NCBI GenBank assembly: GCA_038124025.1
Contig: JAYPBC010000041.1
Span: 1 to 14,929 of the forward strand
Length of the DNA: 14,929 nt
Direction: 5' to 3'
Source of the DNA: UBA1275 sp038124025
GTDB taxonomy: Bacteria > Bacteroidota > Rhodothermia > Balneolales > Balneolaceae
A model generated the notes under the pieces. That model was not told where the DNA came from. It saw only the letters and a program-made list of their open reading frames with translations, and did no database searches. A program made the position numbers and the translations under genes. This document shows, one piece after another, positions 6,986-14,875 of this stretch (its first letter is position 1; every line of letters begins with the position of its first letter).

Positions 6986-8974
6986 CTAGGGCTGAGATTC
7001 AAACTCTGCTTCTATATGTTCATATCTCTGCTGGTACTCCTCCCATTGAAACATGAGTTCGGTTAGTTCATTCTTGATCTTTTCATACTCTAGACTGGTT
7101 TCTTTGACCTGTTTGGGGTCGTCATAAAAATCATCTTCAGCCATAGTAGCTTCAATAGACGCCAGACTATTTTCGCAGTTTTCTATAGCCGTTTCCACGT
7201 GATTAATTTTTTTCTTTAGCGGTCCCAAACGTTTGCTCATTGCATTTCTACGTTCTGCTTCTAGCCGCTTTTTTTCTTTTTTGGATAGCTGATCAGCGCC
7301 CGAAATCTCTACCTTTGAACTTTCTTCGGAATGTCCATTAGAGTATGAGGCATGTATGGTTTCCTCTTTCTTTTTATCTAAATAATAGCTGACATTACCT
7401 AGAAAAAGTCGAATTTCACCGGGTTGAATTTCTAACACCTTGTTAACGATAGGGTCTAGGAATGATCTATCGTGTGATACAATCATACAAGTACCCTCGT
7501 ATTGTTGCAGGGCTTGTTGCAGAACCGCTTTACTGCTCATGTCTAGATGATTTGTTGGTTCATCAAAAATGAGAAAGTTAGCAGGGGATAGGAGCATCTT
7601 TGCTAAGGCTAGTCGTGACTTTTCTCCGCCTGATAATACGCTTACTTTTTTGAATACATCGTCACCAGTGAATAGGAAACTGCCTAATATAGATCGTAGA
7701 CGGCTTTCCTTTTCACCAGATCCAGCTCCCATCATGATACCAAGTGGATCTTCGTTTTCATCGAGTTCATCCGCTTGATGTTGGGCAAAGTAGGCATGTT
7801 GTACTTTATGACCCAATTTTTGGATTCCACTTTGGATGGGTTCCAGTCCACTCATAATCCGAATAAGAGTCGATTTACCGGCTCCATTTGGGCCAACTAT
7901 GGCTATTTTGTCCTCTCGTTCTATTTCTAAATCTATACCATCAAATACCGTAAGCTCTCCGTACCGCTTGACTACTTTATCTAATTGAACGACTACTTGC
8001 CCCGTTCTTTCTGGAGTAGGAAAACTAAAAGAAACGGTGTTCAGTTCGGACTCGACCTCTATATGCTCTAATTTTTCAAGTTGTTTAACTCGACTCTGCA
8101 CTTGTCTTGCCTTGGTGGCTTTATAGCGAAACCGGTCAATGAATTCTTGAGTATCCTTTATCTGCTTCTCTTGATTACGCTGTGCATTTATGAGTAATTC
8201 TCGCTCTTCGGCCCACTTACGCTCATAAAAACTGTAATTGCCAGCATAATCCTGAAGTTTTCCTTGTCGTATAGCAAGTGTTCTGTTGGTTAGGTTGTCC
8301 AAAAAGTATTGGTCATGCGAAACTACAATAACCGCACCGTCATATTGTGCTAAAAATTGTTCTAACCACTGTAACGACTCAATATCTAAATGATTAGTGG
8401 GCTCATCCAATAGTAAATAGGTTGGGTCTTGAAGCAGAAGTTTAGCTAAGGCCATGCGCATAAGCCAACCACCGCTAAATTCACTTGTAGTTCGGCTAAA
8501 ATCATTGGAGTTAAAACCAAGGCCCGTCAACACTTTTTCCACCTGAGAGCGGATACTATAAATGCCAGATTGTTCTAATTCGGTTTGAAGAGAACCAAGC
8601 TGGTCTAGGTAGTTATTATAGTCATCTGAGTTGGGATCTATTTCACCCAGTTTATTTTGTAGTTGATGGACATTTTTTTCTAAATCAAAAATAGACTGAA
8701 ATACACTTTCCACCTCTTCTACAACATTGAGGGAGAAATTAGGTTCTACCCCATCTTGTGGTAGATAACCCAAGCTTTCAGATTTACCCATGCTTACCGA
8801 TCCTTTGTCGACTTCTTGAAGCCCCATAATCACCTTGAGTAAGGTGGATTTACCTGCACCGTTGGGTCCAACTAATCCAATACGATCGCCTGGGTTAATA
8901 ATAACCGACATGTCGTCGAGCAAGGCTCGATCACCCAGAGATAGGCTAATGTTTGCACATTGAAGCATAGACAC
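6986..8974 (-). CDS. ABC-F family ATPase (YheS/Uup-like), probable ribosome-associated factor
   Basis: This 662-residue protein has two fused ABC nucleotide-binding domains and no membrane segments, the ABC-F architecture; such proteins act on the ribosome E site or in translation quality control rather than in transport. Domain 1 has Walker A GPNGAGKST (36-44), signature SGGW (167-170) and Walker B LLLDEPTNHLD (187-197). A charged interdomain linker (P-site tRNA interaction motif, about 245-310) follows. Domain 2 has Walker A (361-369), signature SGGEKSR (448-454) and Walker B LIFDEPTNHLD (468-478). Both catalytic Glu residues are present. The C-terminal part (about 560-658) is a predicted coiled coil. 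The frame can begin at GTG (8974), overlapping the stop of the preceding gene by one base, or at ATG 8968, which gives the more typical N-terminus MLQ and is the start I prefer. Last gene of the lysA cluster. Confidence 0.93.
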   Translation of the reverse strand: MSMLQCANISLSLGDRALLDDMSVIINPGDRIGLVGPNGAGKSTLLKVIMGLQEVDKGSVSMGKSESLGYLPQDGVEPNFSLNVVEEVESVFQSIFDLEKNVHQLQNKLGEIDPNSDDYNNYLDQLGSLQTELEQSGIYSIRSQVEKVLTGLGFNSNDFSRTTSEFSGGWLMRMALAKLLLQDPTYLLLDEPTNHLDIESLQWLEQFLAQYDGAVIVVSHDQYFLDNLTNRTLAIRQGKLQDYAGNYSFYERKWAEERELLINAQRNQEKQIKDTQEFIDRFRYKATKARQVQSRVKQLEKLEHIEVESELNTVSFSFPTPERTGQVVVQLDKVVKRYGELTVFDGIDLEIEREDKIAIVGPNGAGKSTLIRIMSGLEPIQSGIQKLGHKVQHAYFAQHQADELDENEDPLGIMMGAGSGEKESRLRSILGSFLFTGDDVFKKVSVLSGGEKSRLALAKMLLSPANFLIFDEPTNHLDMSSKAVLQQALQQYEGTCMIVSHDRSFLDPIVNKVLEIQPGEIRLFLGNVSYYLDKKKEETIHASYSNGHSEESSKVEISGADQLSKKEKKRLEAERRNAMSKRLGPLKKKINHVETAIENCENSLASIEATMAEDDFYDDPKQVKETSLEYEKIKNELTELMFQWEEYQQRYEHIEAEFESQP

Positions 8975-9681
8975 TAAGAAGTAAATTCAATAGATTTTGC
9001 CTCAAGTGCCCCTGCTATGAGTCGCGCGGTGATATCTAAGCCATCTGGTCCAAGTTGCGACATAGAGTGTTCTAAACTGATACCGTATCCACCACCCATG
9101 ATGGGAGTAAAACCATTTTCTATGAGGGTTTCAAGTGAGCCGCAATGCTGGTAGACACTCATCGTGTTTGGATTTGCTTGGCCGTATTCATTGTCTGTTT
9201 TAATAAGCTTGGTAGCTTCTACATATTGCGTAAGAATCCCCCATGATAGTGCCGTTTGGCTAAATACATAAGCAGCCATTTGATCACCAATTGGAAGTAT
9301 GGAATCCACCCAACGATCCTGATGAGCACGTATCTTGTCGGCATACCCCAATAGTTTTTTTAATCGAAAGGTGTATTCCTCCAGCTTTTTGTCCGTTGTT
9401 TCGAGAATAAGAGTATTTTTTGGATTTGGATGGCTGTTAAGAGCTTGCTGAATAAAATCATAGTATAAATCGTAGATTTCATCGCATAATGCGTGAGCGG
9501 CATCTAAATTACCTGAAATCGCGGTATCTGTAATGGCCAATAGTTTGTTATGGGTCTGGTCAAAAGCCGTGATCACCACAATAGCTCGCTCATATTGTTG
9601 AACATAGTTGACTGCATTTACCAGATGGGAAACATCTCTGATATTCTGCCCTTCAAAACTTAATACGTGAATGTCTTTCAT
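8974..9681 (-). CDS. Degenerate aspartokinase-like protein (catalytic-domain fragment, no ACT domains)
   Basis: This 235-residue protein follows the amino-acid-kinase domain of Bacteroidota-type aspartokinases along its whole length: an N-terminal strand, IVVITAFDQTHNKLLAI (34-50, compare VVVSAMgxxTN), the helical insert with EIYDLYYDFI, the VDSILPIGDQMAA block (125-137), EATKLIKTDNEYGQA (155-169) and ENGFTPIMGGGYG (188-200). The kinase signatures are altered. The usual KFGGTS reads SFEGQN (8-13), so the catalytic Lys is missing; SxGE reads PIGD (130-133); GRGGSDYTA reads GPDGLDITA (211-219). The protein stops just before the TDVDG nucleotide-binding segment and lacks both ACT domains. It is therefore probably not an active kinase. 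It sits 38 bases after lysA and ends overlapping the ABC-F start, so it is likely expressed with lysA. The frame is clean, which argues for a retained function rather than a fresh pseudogene. Confidence 0.82.
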   Translation of the reverse strand: MKDIHVLSFEGQNIRDVSHLVNAVNYVQQYERAIVVITAFDQTHNKLLAITDTAISGNLDAAHALCDEIYDLYYDFIQQALNSHPNPKNTLILETTDKKLEEYTFRLKKLLGYADKIRAHQDRWVDSILPIGDQMAAYVFSQTALSWGILTQYVEATKLIKTDNEYGQANPNTMSVYQHCGSLETLIENGFTPIMGGGYGISLEHSMSQLGPDGLDITARLIAGALEAKSIEFTS

Positions 9682-9719
9682 AGGGTGGTATTGGTTTGAA
9701 TGATGGTGGAATGCACATA

Positions 9720-10898
9720 CTAGGTTTCATTTCCAAGTTCATCGGAGTATAGCACTGGGAAATCGGGTCGTAAGTTGTATTGGCTTTTCATTACTTGTCC
9801 ATACGCTCCAGCACTTCGGATTGCTATTAGATCGCCACGCTTAAGCACAGGTAATGGATAATTCTGGACAAATGAGTCTGAGCTTTCACAAATTGGACCA
9901 ACCACGTCGTAATGTTGAATTGTGGCGTTTGTTACTTCATCGTTGCTAATTAGATCTACTTGATGAGTGGCCTGATATAATGCTGGTCGTATGAGTTCGG
10001 TCATACCAGCGTCAATAATAGCGAAAGTTTTTGTACTCCTTTCTTTAATGTATAAGACTCTGGACAGTAGATTACCCGCTTGAGCAATGATTGACCGACC
10101 TAATTCAAAATGTACTTCTTGGTCACTTCGTCGATTTAGGTGAGTATCAAATACATTAAAAAAAGCTTCAAAATTTGGAATTGATTCTTGATCTGGTTCG
10201 GCATAATTCACTCCGTAACCACCGCCCATATTCAATACTTTGACAGTGAATCCAGCAGCTTCTATCTGCTCTACATATGTATTTGCTTTCTGTGCTAATT
10301 CAATAAATGGTTCAAGATGGGTAATTTGAGAGCCTATATGGAAATGGATTCCCAAGAATTCGATATGTAATAAATCGGGCAGTGCTTTTAACACTAAGAG
10401 CAGTTCATCATCACTAATACCAAATTTATTCTCATTTAATCCAGTAGTTATGTACTTATGAGTATCTACAGGAATATTTGGATTTAGTCGAAGGGCAACC
10501 GGAGCTTTTGTTTGCTTATTTTGCGCAATCTCATTAATCACATACAATTCCTGAAGGGATTCAACATTAAAGCAAAAAATATTATTCTCTAAGGCTAAGG
10601 AAATCTCTTGATCTGATTTACCAACGCCTGCAAATGCAATATGTTTTGGATCAAAATGGCAATCTATAGCTTGTTGTACTTCACCACCACTCACACAATC
10701 TGCTCCAAGCCCTGCTCTCAGTATGCGTTGTAGTATTTTGGGTTCATGATTCGCTTTTAGCGCAAAATGCACATGATAGCCTCTATTTAGTCCATGCCTT
10801 TGGACCTCATTTAGCGTAGCATCCAACAAAGACATATCATAATAATAGCAGGGGGTTGAATGACTGATGAGATGAGATGTTGAGAGAGGAAGTGCCAT
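9720..10898 (-). CDS. lysA: Diaminopimelate decarboxylase
   Basis: This 392-residue PLP enzyme of the alanine-racemase-like fold III class converts meso-diaminopimelate to L-lysine. The PLP lysine is Lys48 in FALKAN. Also visible are GADCVSGGE (65-73), FHIGSQI (186-192), the phosphate-binding NMGGGYG (223-229), ELGRSI (265-270), CESSD with the catalytic Cys337, and the Tyr366 region SAGAYG (362-367). The length is slightly short of the E. coli type but typical of the Bacteroidota form. The start ATG lies three bases after the end of the 469-base spacer's AT-rich section and has no Shine-Dalgarno sequence. It heads a - strand cluster with the aspartokinase-like gene and the ABC-F gene. In related groups lysA is often next to or fused with a true aspartokinase. 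Confidence 0.96.
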   Translation of the reverse strand: MALPLSTSHLISHSTPCYYYDMSLLDATLNEVQRHGLNRGYHVHFALKANHEPKILQRILRAGLGADCVSGGEVQQAIDCHFDPKHIAFAGVGKSDQEISLALENNIFCFNVESLQELYVINEIAQNKQTKAPVALRLNPNIPVDTHKYITTGLNENKFGISDDELLLVLKALPDLLHIEFLGIHFHIGSQITHLEPFIELAQKANTYVEQIEAAGFTVKVLNMGGGYGVNYAEPDQESIPNFEAFFNVFDTHLNRRSDQEVHFELGRSIIAQAGNLLSRVLYIKERSTKTFAIIDAGMTELIRPALYQATHQVDLISNDEVTNATIQHYDVVGPICESSDSFVQNYPLPVLKRGDLIAIRSAGAYGQVMKSQYNLRPDFPVLYSDELGNET

Positions 10899-10955
10899 GA
10901 AGTATGCTAAGTATAGAATGAATGAATTAGAGTAAAATGGTTTCGGAGGATTGAT

Positions 10956-10973
10956 TACAACACAATGGTTGTA
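10956..10973. promoter_or_regulatory. Inverted repeat TACAAC-N6-GTTGTA upstream of lysA
   Basis: The two 6-base arms are exact inverse complements around ACAATG, an 18-bp dyad about 58 bases upstream of the lysA ATG. Position and size would suit a repressor operator or a small 5'-leader hairpin for lysA. No regulator family is recognised. Confidence 0.3.
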
Positions 10974-11046
10974 TTGATTTAGTGTTTAGATCACACGTAA
11001 AATCTTTAGCAGCAACTGTTCGACTTTAGGTATGAAATATACACAA

Positions 11047-11326
11047 GTAACGGCAAAAAAATAGATGTAGCCTGATTATCAAAGAAGGAATTTGCATCTA
11101 AATTGGATGCATCCTAACCAGTTGTCGTATGTACATTTAGCGCAGAAGAAGCTATTTAAATTATCGTAACATCCTCAACTTTTTTAAAGAACGAAATGTA
11201 GCTAAGTACTGTAACACTAATAAATAAATTATTATTGGAATCTAGTAGTTAGTTTATTTTTTATTCTATATTTACGGTAACGTACAAAAAAATCGGATTT
11301 CTGTAGTATCAAGACCTTTCGGTAAC
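11047..11326 (+). repeat. Five scattered copies of GTAAC upstream of the APC transporter
   Basis: GTAAC occurs on the + strand at 11047, 11166, 11211, 11277 and 11322; two of the intervals are exactly 45 bases. The last two share CGGTAAC, and the fourth sits in a small palindrome TACG-GTAA-CGTA (11274-11285). By chance about 0.3 copies per strand would be expected in 280 bases. They may be binding sites for a regulator of the downstream gene, but the motif was picked after looking. Confidence 0.3.
11093..11111. repeat. Inverted repeat TGCATC-N7-GATGCA in the lysA/transporter spacer
   Basis: Perfect 6-bp arms (11093-11098 and 11106-11111) flank a 7-base centre. It lies roughly mid-spacer, too far from either start codon to assign it to one gene. 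It may be an operator or chance. Confidence 0.25.
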
Positions 11327-11367
11327 TATCTCGAAAAAGAGCTGTCATATTAATTAAACGATATACT

Positions 11368-13464
11368 ATGGCTAAGAAAGAACGACTATCAAAAAAATTG
11401 ACCTTGTTTGATGTCTATGCTGTTAGCACGGGCGCTATGTTTAGCTCTGGATTTTTTTTACTACCAGGCATAGCAGCGATGGAAACAGGTAATAGTGTTT
11501 ATTTAAGTTATCTAGTTGCCGGGTTTTTAATATTACCGTCAATGCTTACGGTAGCCGAACTTTCAACCGCTATGCCGAGAGCGGGGGGAGCTTATTATTT
11601 TTTGGATCGTAGTTTGGGACCACTAGTGGGCACAATAGGAGGTTTAGGGTCATGGATTGCGCTCATATTTAAAAGTGCTTTTGCGTTAATTGGAATGGGT
11701 GCTTATCTGAGTTTATATATTGATATACCTATGTTACCATTAGCATTGGTATTAACCGTAATCTTTGGGCTGCTTAATGTGTTTGGAGCTAAGGAAACGG
11801 CCTTTCTACAACGGCTTCTTGTGTCGGCCCTGGTCTTAATTATGGGTTACTTCCTGCTGGAAGGGGTAGAATATTTATCGGGTAATTCACTGTTGCCAGA
11901 AATGCAAAAAGGTAATTTTTTGACTAATGGCTTTGGTGGTTTTGCGTCTACTGTTGGCTTAGTTTTTGTTTCTTATGCTGGTCTTACAAAAGTTGCGAGT
12001 ATTTCTGAAGAAGTTCAGAATCCCGATAAAGCAATCCCTTTAGGGATGACCCTATCGTTATTAACGGCGAGTTTGGTCTATGTGTTGGGTGTTTTTATTA
12101 TGGTTAAAGTACTTCCTGCATCAACATTGTTTTCCAGTTTGACGCCAGTCACTGATGCTGGGCAAGTTGTCATTACCTGGATACCAGATTCCATTGGTAT
12201 TTTATTAATTGTTGTAGCAGCCATAGCGGCGTTTGCATCAACCGGTAATGCAGGTATTATGTCTGCCTCAAGATATCCTTTGGCCATGAGTAGAGATGGT
12301 CTTATGCCGACCTTTTTTGGGAAGATTGGTCGTTTTGAAACACCTCACATTTCTGTTATTAGTACTACATTTGTAATGATACTGGTTCTTCTACTTTTTG
12401 ATGTAGAAGCAGTAGCCAAGTTGGCAAGTGCGTTCCAATTACTTCTATTTTTTCTGCTCAATTTAGCCGTCGTAGTGATGCGAGAGAGTAAAATAGAGGC
12501 CTACAAACCCGGATTTAGTTCTCCGTTGTATCCTTGGGTACAGATACTTGGCATGGTCATTTCTTTATTGCTAATAGCACAAATGGGCTTCCTAGCTGTT
12601 GGGTTGACAGGTACGCTAATTATCATCTGTATTGCTTGGTATTTTTATTATGCTCAGGGTAAAGTTAAGAGACAAGGAGCTATCTATCATGTTCATGCCC
12701 GCTTAGGTCAAATGCGCTATGAAGCGCTCGAGCATGAACTAATGACGATAATCAATGAAAAGAACATGGATAGTTCAATGACCTATCAAGAGGTGATAGC
12801 CCGTTCTGAAATTATACGAGCACAGTCCAAAGATAGAAATCTAGATGTATTGTCTAAAAAAGCAGTGTTAAGTCTAGAACATCGACTACAGAAAGAGAAT
12901 AATCTGGAGACGGGTTGGGCGTCAGCACTTACGGATATGGCGATACAAGCCACAAGATTAAAACAGGGGGTATACTTTAAGTATGTTCAACTAGAAGGCC
13001 TACGAATGCCTGAAATGGTTGCAATTCAATGCCAAGGTGGCTTAACAATGCCAGCATTTGGAGAAGAAAAAATACATGCTCTCATATTTTTGGTAACCCC
13101 AGAAGAACAACCATTGCTGCACATGAGAATCATTGGGCACATGGCTGAATTAATTGAAGCAGAAGAGTTTCTAGATCGCTGGGTATCAGCGAAGAATGAA
13201 CGATCTCTCAAAGAGGTACTTTTGAGTGATGAAAGACTCATTCACATTCGATTAAGGCAAAACTCCCAATCAAGTCTCTGGATAGATAAGGAGATCATGG
13301 AAATGGAATTGCCCGGTGAATGCTTAGTTACCATTATTGAACGAAATAAAGAAATTATCATACCTAAAGGTAAAACTAAGATGCAAGAGGGCGATGTGTT
13401 GTCAATTCTTGGATATCCCAACGACATCAAAGAACTAAGAGAGTGGTTAGACCAGAAAGGCTAA
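11368..13464 (+). CDS. APC-superfamily amino-acid-type transporter fused to EIIA-like and RCK_C (TrkA-C) domains
   Basis: The first about 430 residues form an APC permease: LTLFDVYAVSTGAMFSSGFFLLPG (11-34) is the broken first helix with its substrate-binding glycine/serine region, AELSTAMPRAGGAYYFLDRSLG (63-84) is the family signature, and roughly 12 helices end near 428. The cytoplasmic tail is unusual. Residues about 475-620 follow the PTS EIIA type-2 (PtsN-like) pattern, ending in IHALIFLVTPEE and a helix ADRW/LKEVLL-like close; where PtsN has GIAIPHGRL this protein has GVYFKYVQL (534-542), so Tyr539 replaces the phosphorylated His. Residues about 622-697 are an RCK_C domain (IDKEIMEMELPGECLVTIIERN, then PKGKTKMQEGDVLSILG), which in K+ systems binds small ligands. 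The tail is therefore probably a sensor that gates the permease. The substrate is unknown. Transcribed away from lysA. Confidence 0.9.
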   Translation: MAKKERLSKKLTLFDVYAVSTGAMFSSGFFLLPGIAAMETGNSVYLSYLVAGFLILPSMLTVAELSTAMPRAGGAYYFLDRSLGPLVGTIGGLGSWIALIFKSAFALIGMGAYLSLYIDIPMLPLALVLTVIFGLLNVFGAKETAFLQRLLVSALVLIMGYFLLEGVEYLSGNSLLPEMQKGNFLTNGFGGFASTVGLVFVSYAGLTKVASISEEVQNPDKAIPLGMTLSLLTASLVYVLGVFIMVKVLPASTLFSSLTPVTDAGQVVITWIPDSIGILLIVVAAIAAFASTGNAGIMSASRYPLAMSRDGLMPTFFGKIGRFETPHISVISTTFVMILVLLLFDVEAVAKLASAFQLLLFFLLNLAVVVMRESKIEAYKPGFSSPLYPWVQILGMVISLLLIAQMGFLAVGLTGTLIIICIAWYFYYAQGKVKRQGAIYHVHARLGQMRYEALEHELMTIINEKNMDSSMTYQEVIARSEIIRAQSKDRNLDVLSKKAVLSLEHRLQKENNLETGWASALTDMAIQATRLKQGVYFKYVQLEGLRMPEMVAIQCQGGLTMPAFGEEKIHALIFLVTPEEQPLLHMRIIGHMAELIEAEEFLDRWVSAKNERSLKEVLLSDERLIHIRLRQNSQSSLWIDKEIMEMELPGECLVTIIERNKEIIIPKGKTKMQEGDVLSILGYPNDIKELREWLDQKG

Positions 13465-13480
13465 TGAGGTAGCTCACTAG
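13461..13480. terminator. Hairpin between convergent APC transporter and hisS, possible terminator
   Basis: CTAATGAG (13461-13468) pairs with CTCACTAG (13473-13480) over seven of eight positions with a GTAG tetraloop; the stem includes the transporter's TAA stop. Neither side has a strong T-tract, so a factor-independent terminator is uncertain, but the location between two convergent genes fits a bidirectional stop. Confidence 0.35.
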
Positions 13481-13518
13481 GTCGGCAAATAAACTGGCTC
13501 AAATAATTAAGGTTTAGC

Positions 13519-14790
13519 TTAGCCCTTTTTGTCGTTTAGAACAGTACTAACAATATCGCTGGCACTAATGGCTACTTCATTACTCTCGGTCATATTACGC
13601 AGAATGAATGTTCCAGTACCAATCTCATTTTCTCCAACAATGAGTGTAAAACGGCTACGTTCCCGGTTTGCCTCCTTCATTTGAGCTTTCATGGATTTTC
13701 CTGTGTAGTCCATACTGGCTGATAAACCCTGGGACCGTAATTCCTGTAGAATGCTCAACGCCCAAATACGTGCATCTTCTCCTAAACTAACTATATATAT
13801 ATCGAGTGTTGATTTCTTTGCTAAGGATACATTTAATTCCTCACAAGCAATAAGTAATCGCTCCATCCCAGCAGCAAATCCAACGGCAGGGGTAGGTTTA
13901 CCCCCAATTTCTTCTACTAATAAATCGTACCGTCCACCACCTGCTAAGGCGTCTTGTGAGCCTAAATCTGGGCTGCTTAGTTCAAATGCTGTACGAGTGT
14001 AGTAGTCCATTCCACGCACTAAATGAGGATCAATCTCAAAGGGTATATCAAGCGATTCTAAGCCTCGTTTTACCTGTTCAAAATGAAGAGCGGAATCCTC
14101 ATTTAAATAATCCTGAATAACAGGAGCATTAGCGATGAACTCTTGGTCTTCAGGTTCTTTGGAATCTAGAATCCGCATTGGATTTTTATCCAACCTTTGC
14201 TGTGATAGTTCACTTAACTGAGTTCGATTAGGCTCCAGGTAGTCTTTAAGTATATTCTTGTAGCGTTCGCGACTTTCAGGATCTCCCACTGAATTAAGCT
14301 TAAGGGTGAAATTTTTAATCCCGATGCGTTGGTAAATGCGTATCATGAAAGCAATGGTTTCTACATCTGCAATGGGGTCGGCGCTTCCTATAACTTCTAA
14401 ACCAAATTGATGAAACTGTCGCTGACGACCTTTTTGGGGACGTTCGGCACGAAACATTGGACCTATGTAATAAAGTTTTTGGACGCCACCGCGCTGGTCT
14501 AGATGATGTTGTACATAAGAGCGAACCACAGGAGCGGTTAATTCGGGTCGAAGTACATAATGGGTGTCACCTTTTTGGAAGGCAAATATCTCTTTAGTTA
14601 CAATATCGGTGAGTTGCCCTACCCCACGCTTAATAAGTTCGGTAGGTTCTAGAATAGGCGTTCTTATCTCCTGAAAATTAAACTTGGCAGCTTCTTCATG
14701 GATAATTTGCTCCAGTGCTCGCCATGTTGGAGTTTCATCGGGTAAAATATCTACCATGCCAAGGGGGGTATTATAAGTAGGCTTAGCCAT
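13519..14790 (-). CDS. hisS: Histidyl-tRNA synthetase
   Basis: This 423-residue class II synthetase charges tRNA-His. It carries the ATP-contacting RPELTAPVVR (81-90), motif 2 YYIGPMFRAERPQKGR (107-122) with Arg113 (numbered from the start used here), the histidine-specific LVRGMDYYTRTAFE (257-270) and GGGRYD (284-289), and motif 3 VGFAAGMERL (303-312). The C-terminal anticodon-binding domain spans about 325-420 and ends normally (NDKKG). Full length compared with the usual 420-430 residues. The ATG gives the typical start MAKPTYNTPLGMVDILPDE. A short 85-base gap separates it from the possible end of an upstream gene on the same strand. Confidence 0.97.
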   Translation of the reverse strand: MAKPTYNTPLGMVDILPDETPTWRALEQIIHEEAAKFNFQEIRTPILEPTELIKRGVGQLTDIVTKEIFAFQKGDTHYVLRPELTAPVVRSYVQHHLDQRGGVQKLYYIGPMFRAERPQKGRQRQFHQFGLEVIGSADPIADVETIAFMIRIYQRIGIKNFTLKLNSVGDPESRERYKNILKDYLEPNRTQLSELSQQRLDKNPMRILDSKEPEDQEFIANAPVIQDYLNEDSALHFEQVKRGLESLDIPFEIDPHLVRGMDYYTRTAFELSSPDLGSQDALAGGGRYDLLVEEIGGKPTPAVGFAAGMERLLIACEELNVSLAKKSTLDIYIVSLGEDARIWALSILQELRSQGLSASMDYTGKSMKAQMKEANRERSRFTLIVGENEIGTGTFILRNMTESNEVAISASDIVSTVLNDKKG

Positions 14791-14875
14791 AGAGTATGAT
14801 TTTAATCTATTCTGAAGATAGGTTTTTGAGAGCTCTGAAAATAACAGGTATTTCGTAAATCTGCTTTGTAAGCAT

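Larger units (their letters stand above)
10899..11367. other. 469-base non-coding region between divergent lysA and the APC transporter gene
   Basis: No ORF of useful length is present on either strand; the longest plausible reading is a 10-codon ATG frame. The region is AT-rich, especially 11150-11300. It must hold promoters in both directions. For the transporter, TATATTTA (11266-11273) resembles the -7 element of Bacteroidota promoters but lacks a clear -33 partner. Two short perfect inverted repeats and five copies of GTAAC are listed separately. I see no tRNA, no convincing lysine riboswitch and no terminator. Confidence 0.6.

Noticed and set aside
6948..6991. Imperfect inverted repeat CCATAGGC / GCCTAGGG between the VOC and ABC-F genes as a bidirectional terminator
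   Set aside because: One mismatch, a 28-base loop and no T-tract; the right arm is partly coding for the ABC-F C-terminus.
8974..10898. A broken LysA-aspartokinase fusion gene split by a frameshift
   Set aside because: LysA has a normal full C-terminus and its own stop, and the next frame has its own ATG 38 bases later with an intervening in-frame stop, so these are two genes.
11032..11064. A 10-codon ATG frame ending in TAG in the lysA/transporter spacer, considered as a leader peptide
   Set aside because: It lies over 300 bases from the transporter start, has no ribosome binding site, no run of a regulatory amino acid and no attenuator hairpin after it.
10899..11367. A lysine riboswitch before lysA or the transporter
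   Set aside because: I could not find a paired five-helix layout or a terminator/anti-terminator; the region is AT-rich with only short isolated dyads.
13496..13530. GGCT/AGCC with following CTTTTT as a factor-independent terminator for the transporter
   Set aside because: Only a 4-bp core stem with a 21-base AT-rich loop; the T run is hisS coding sequence.
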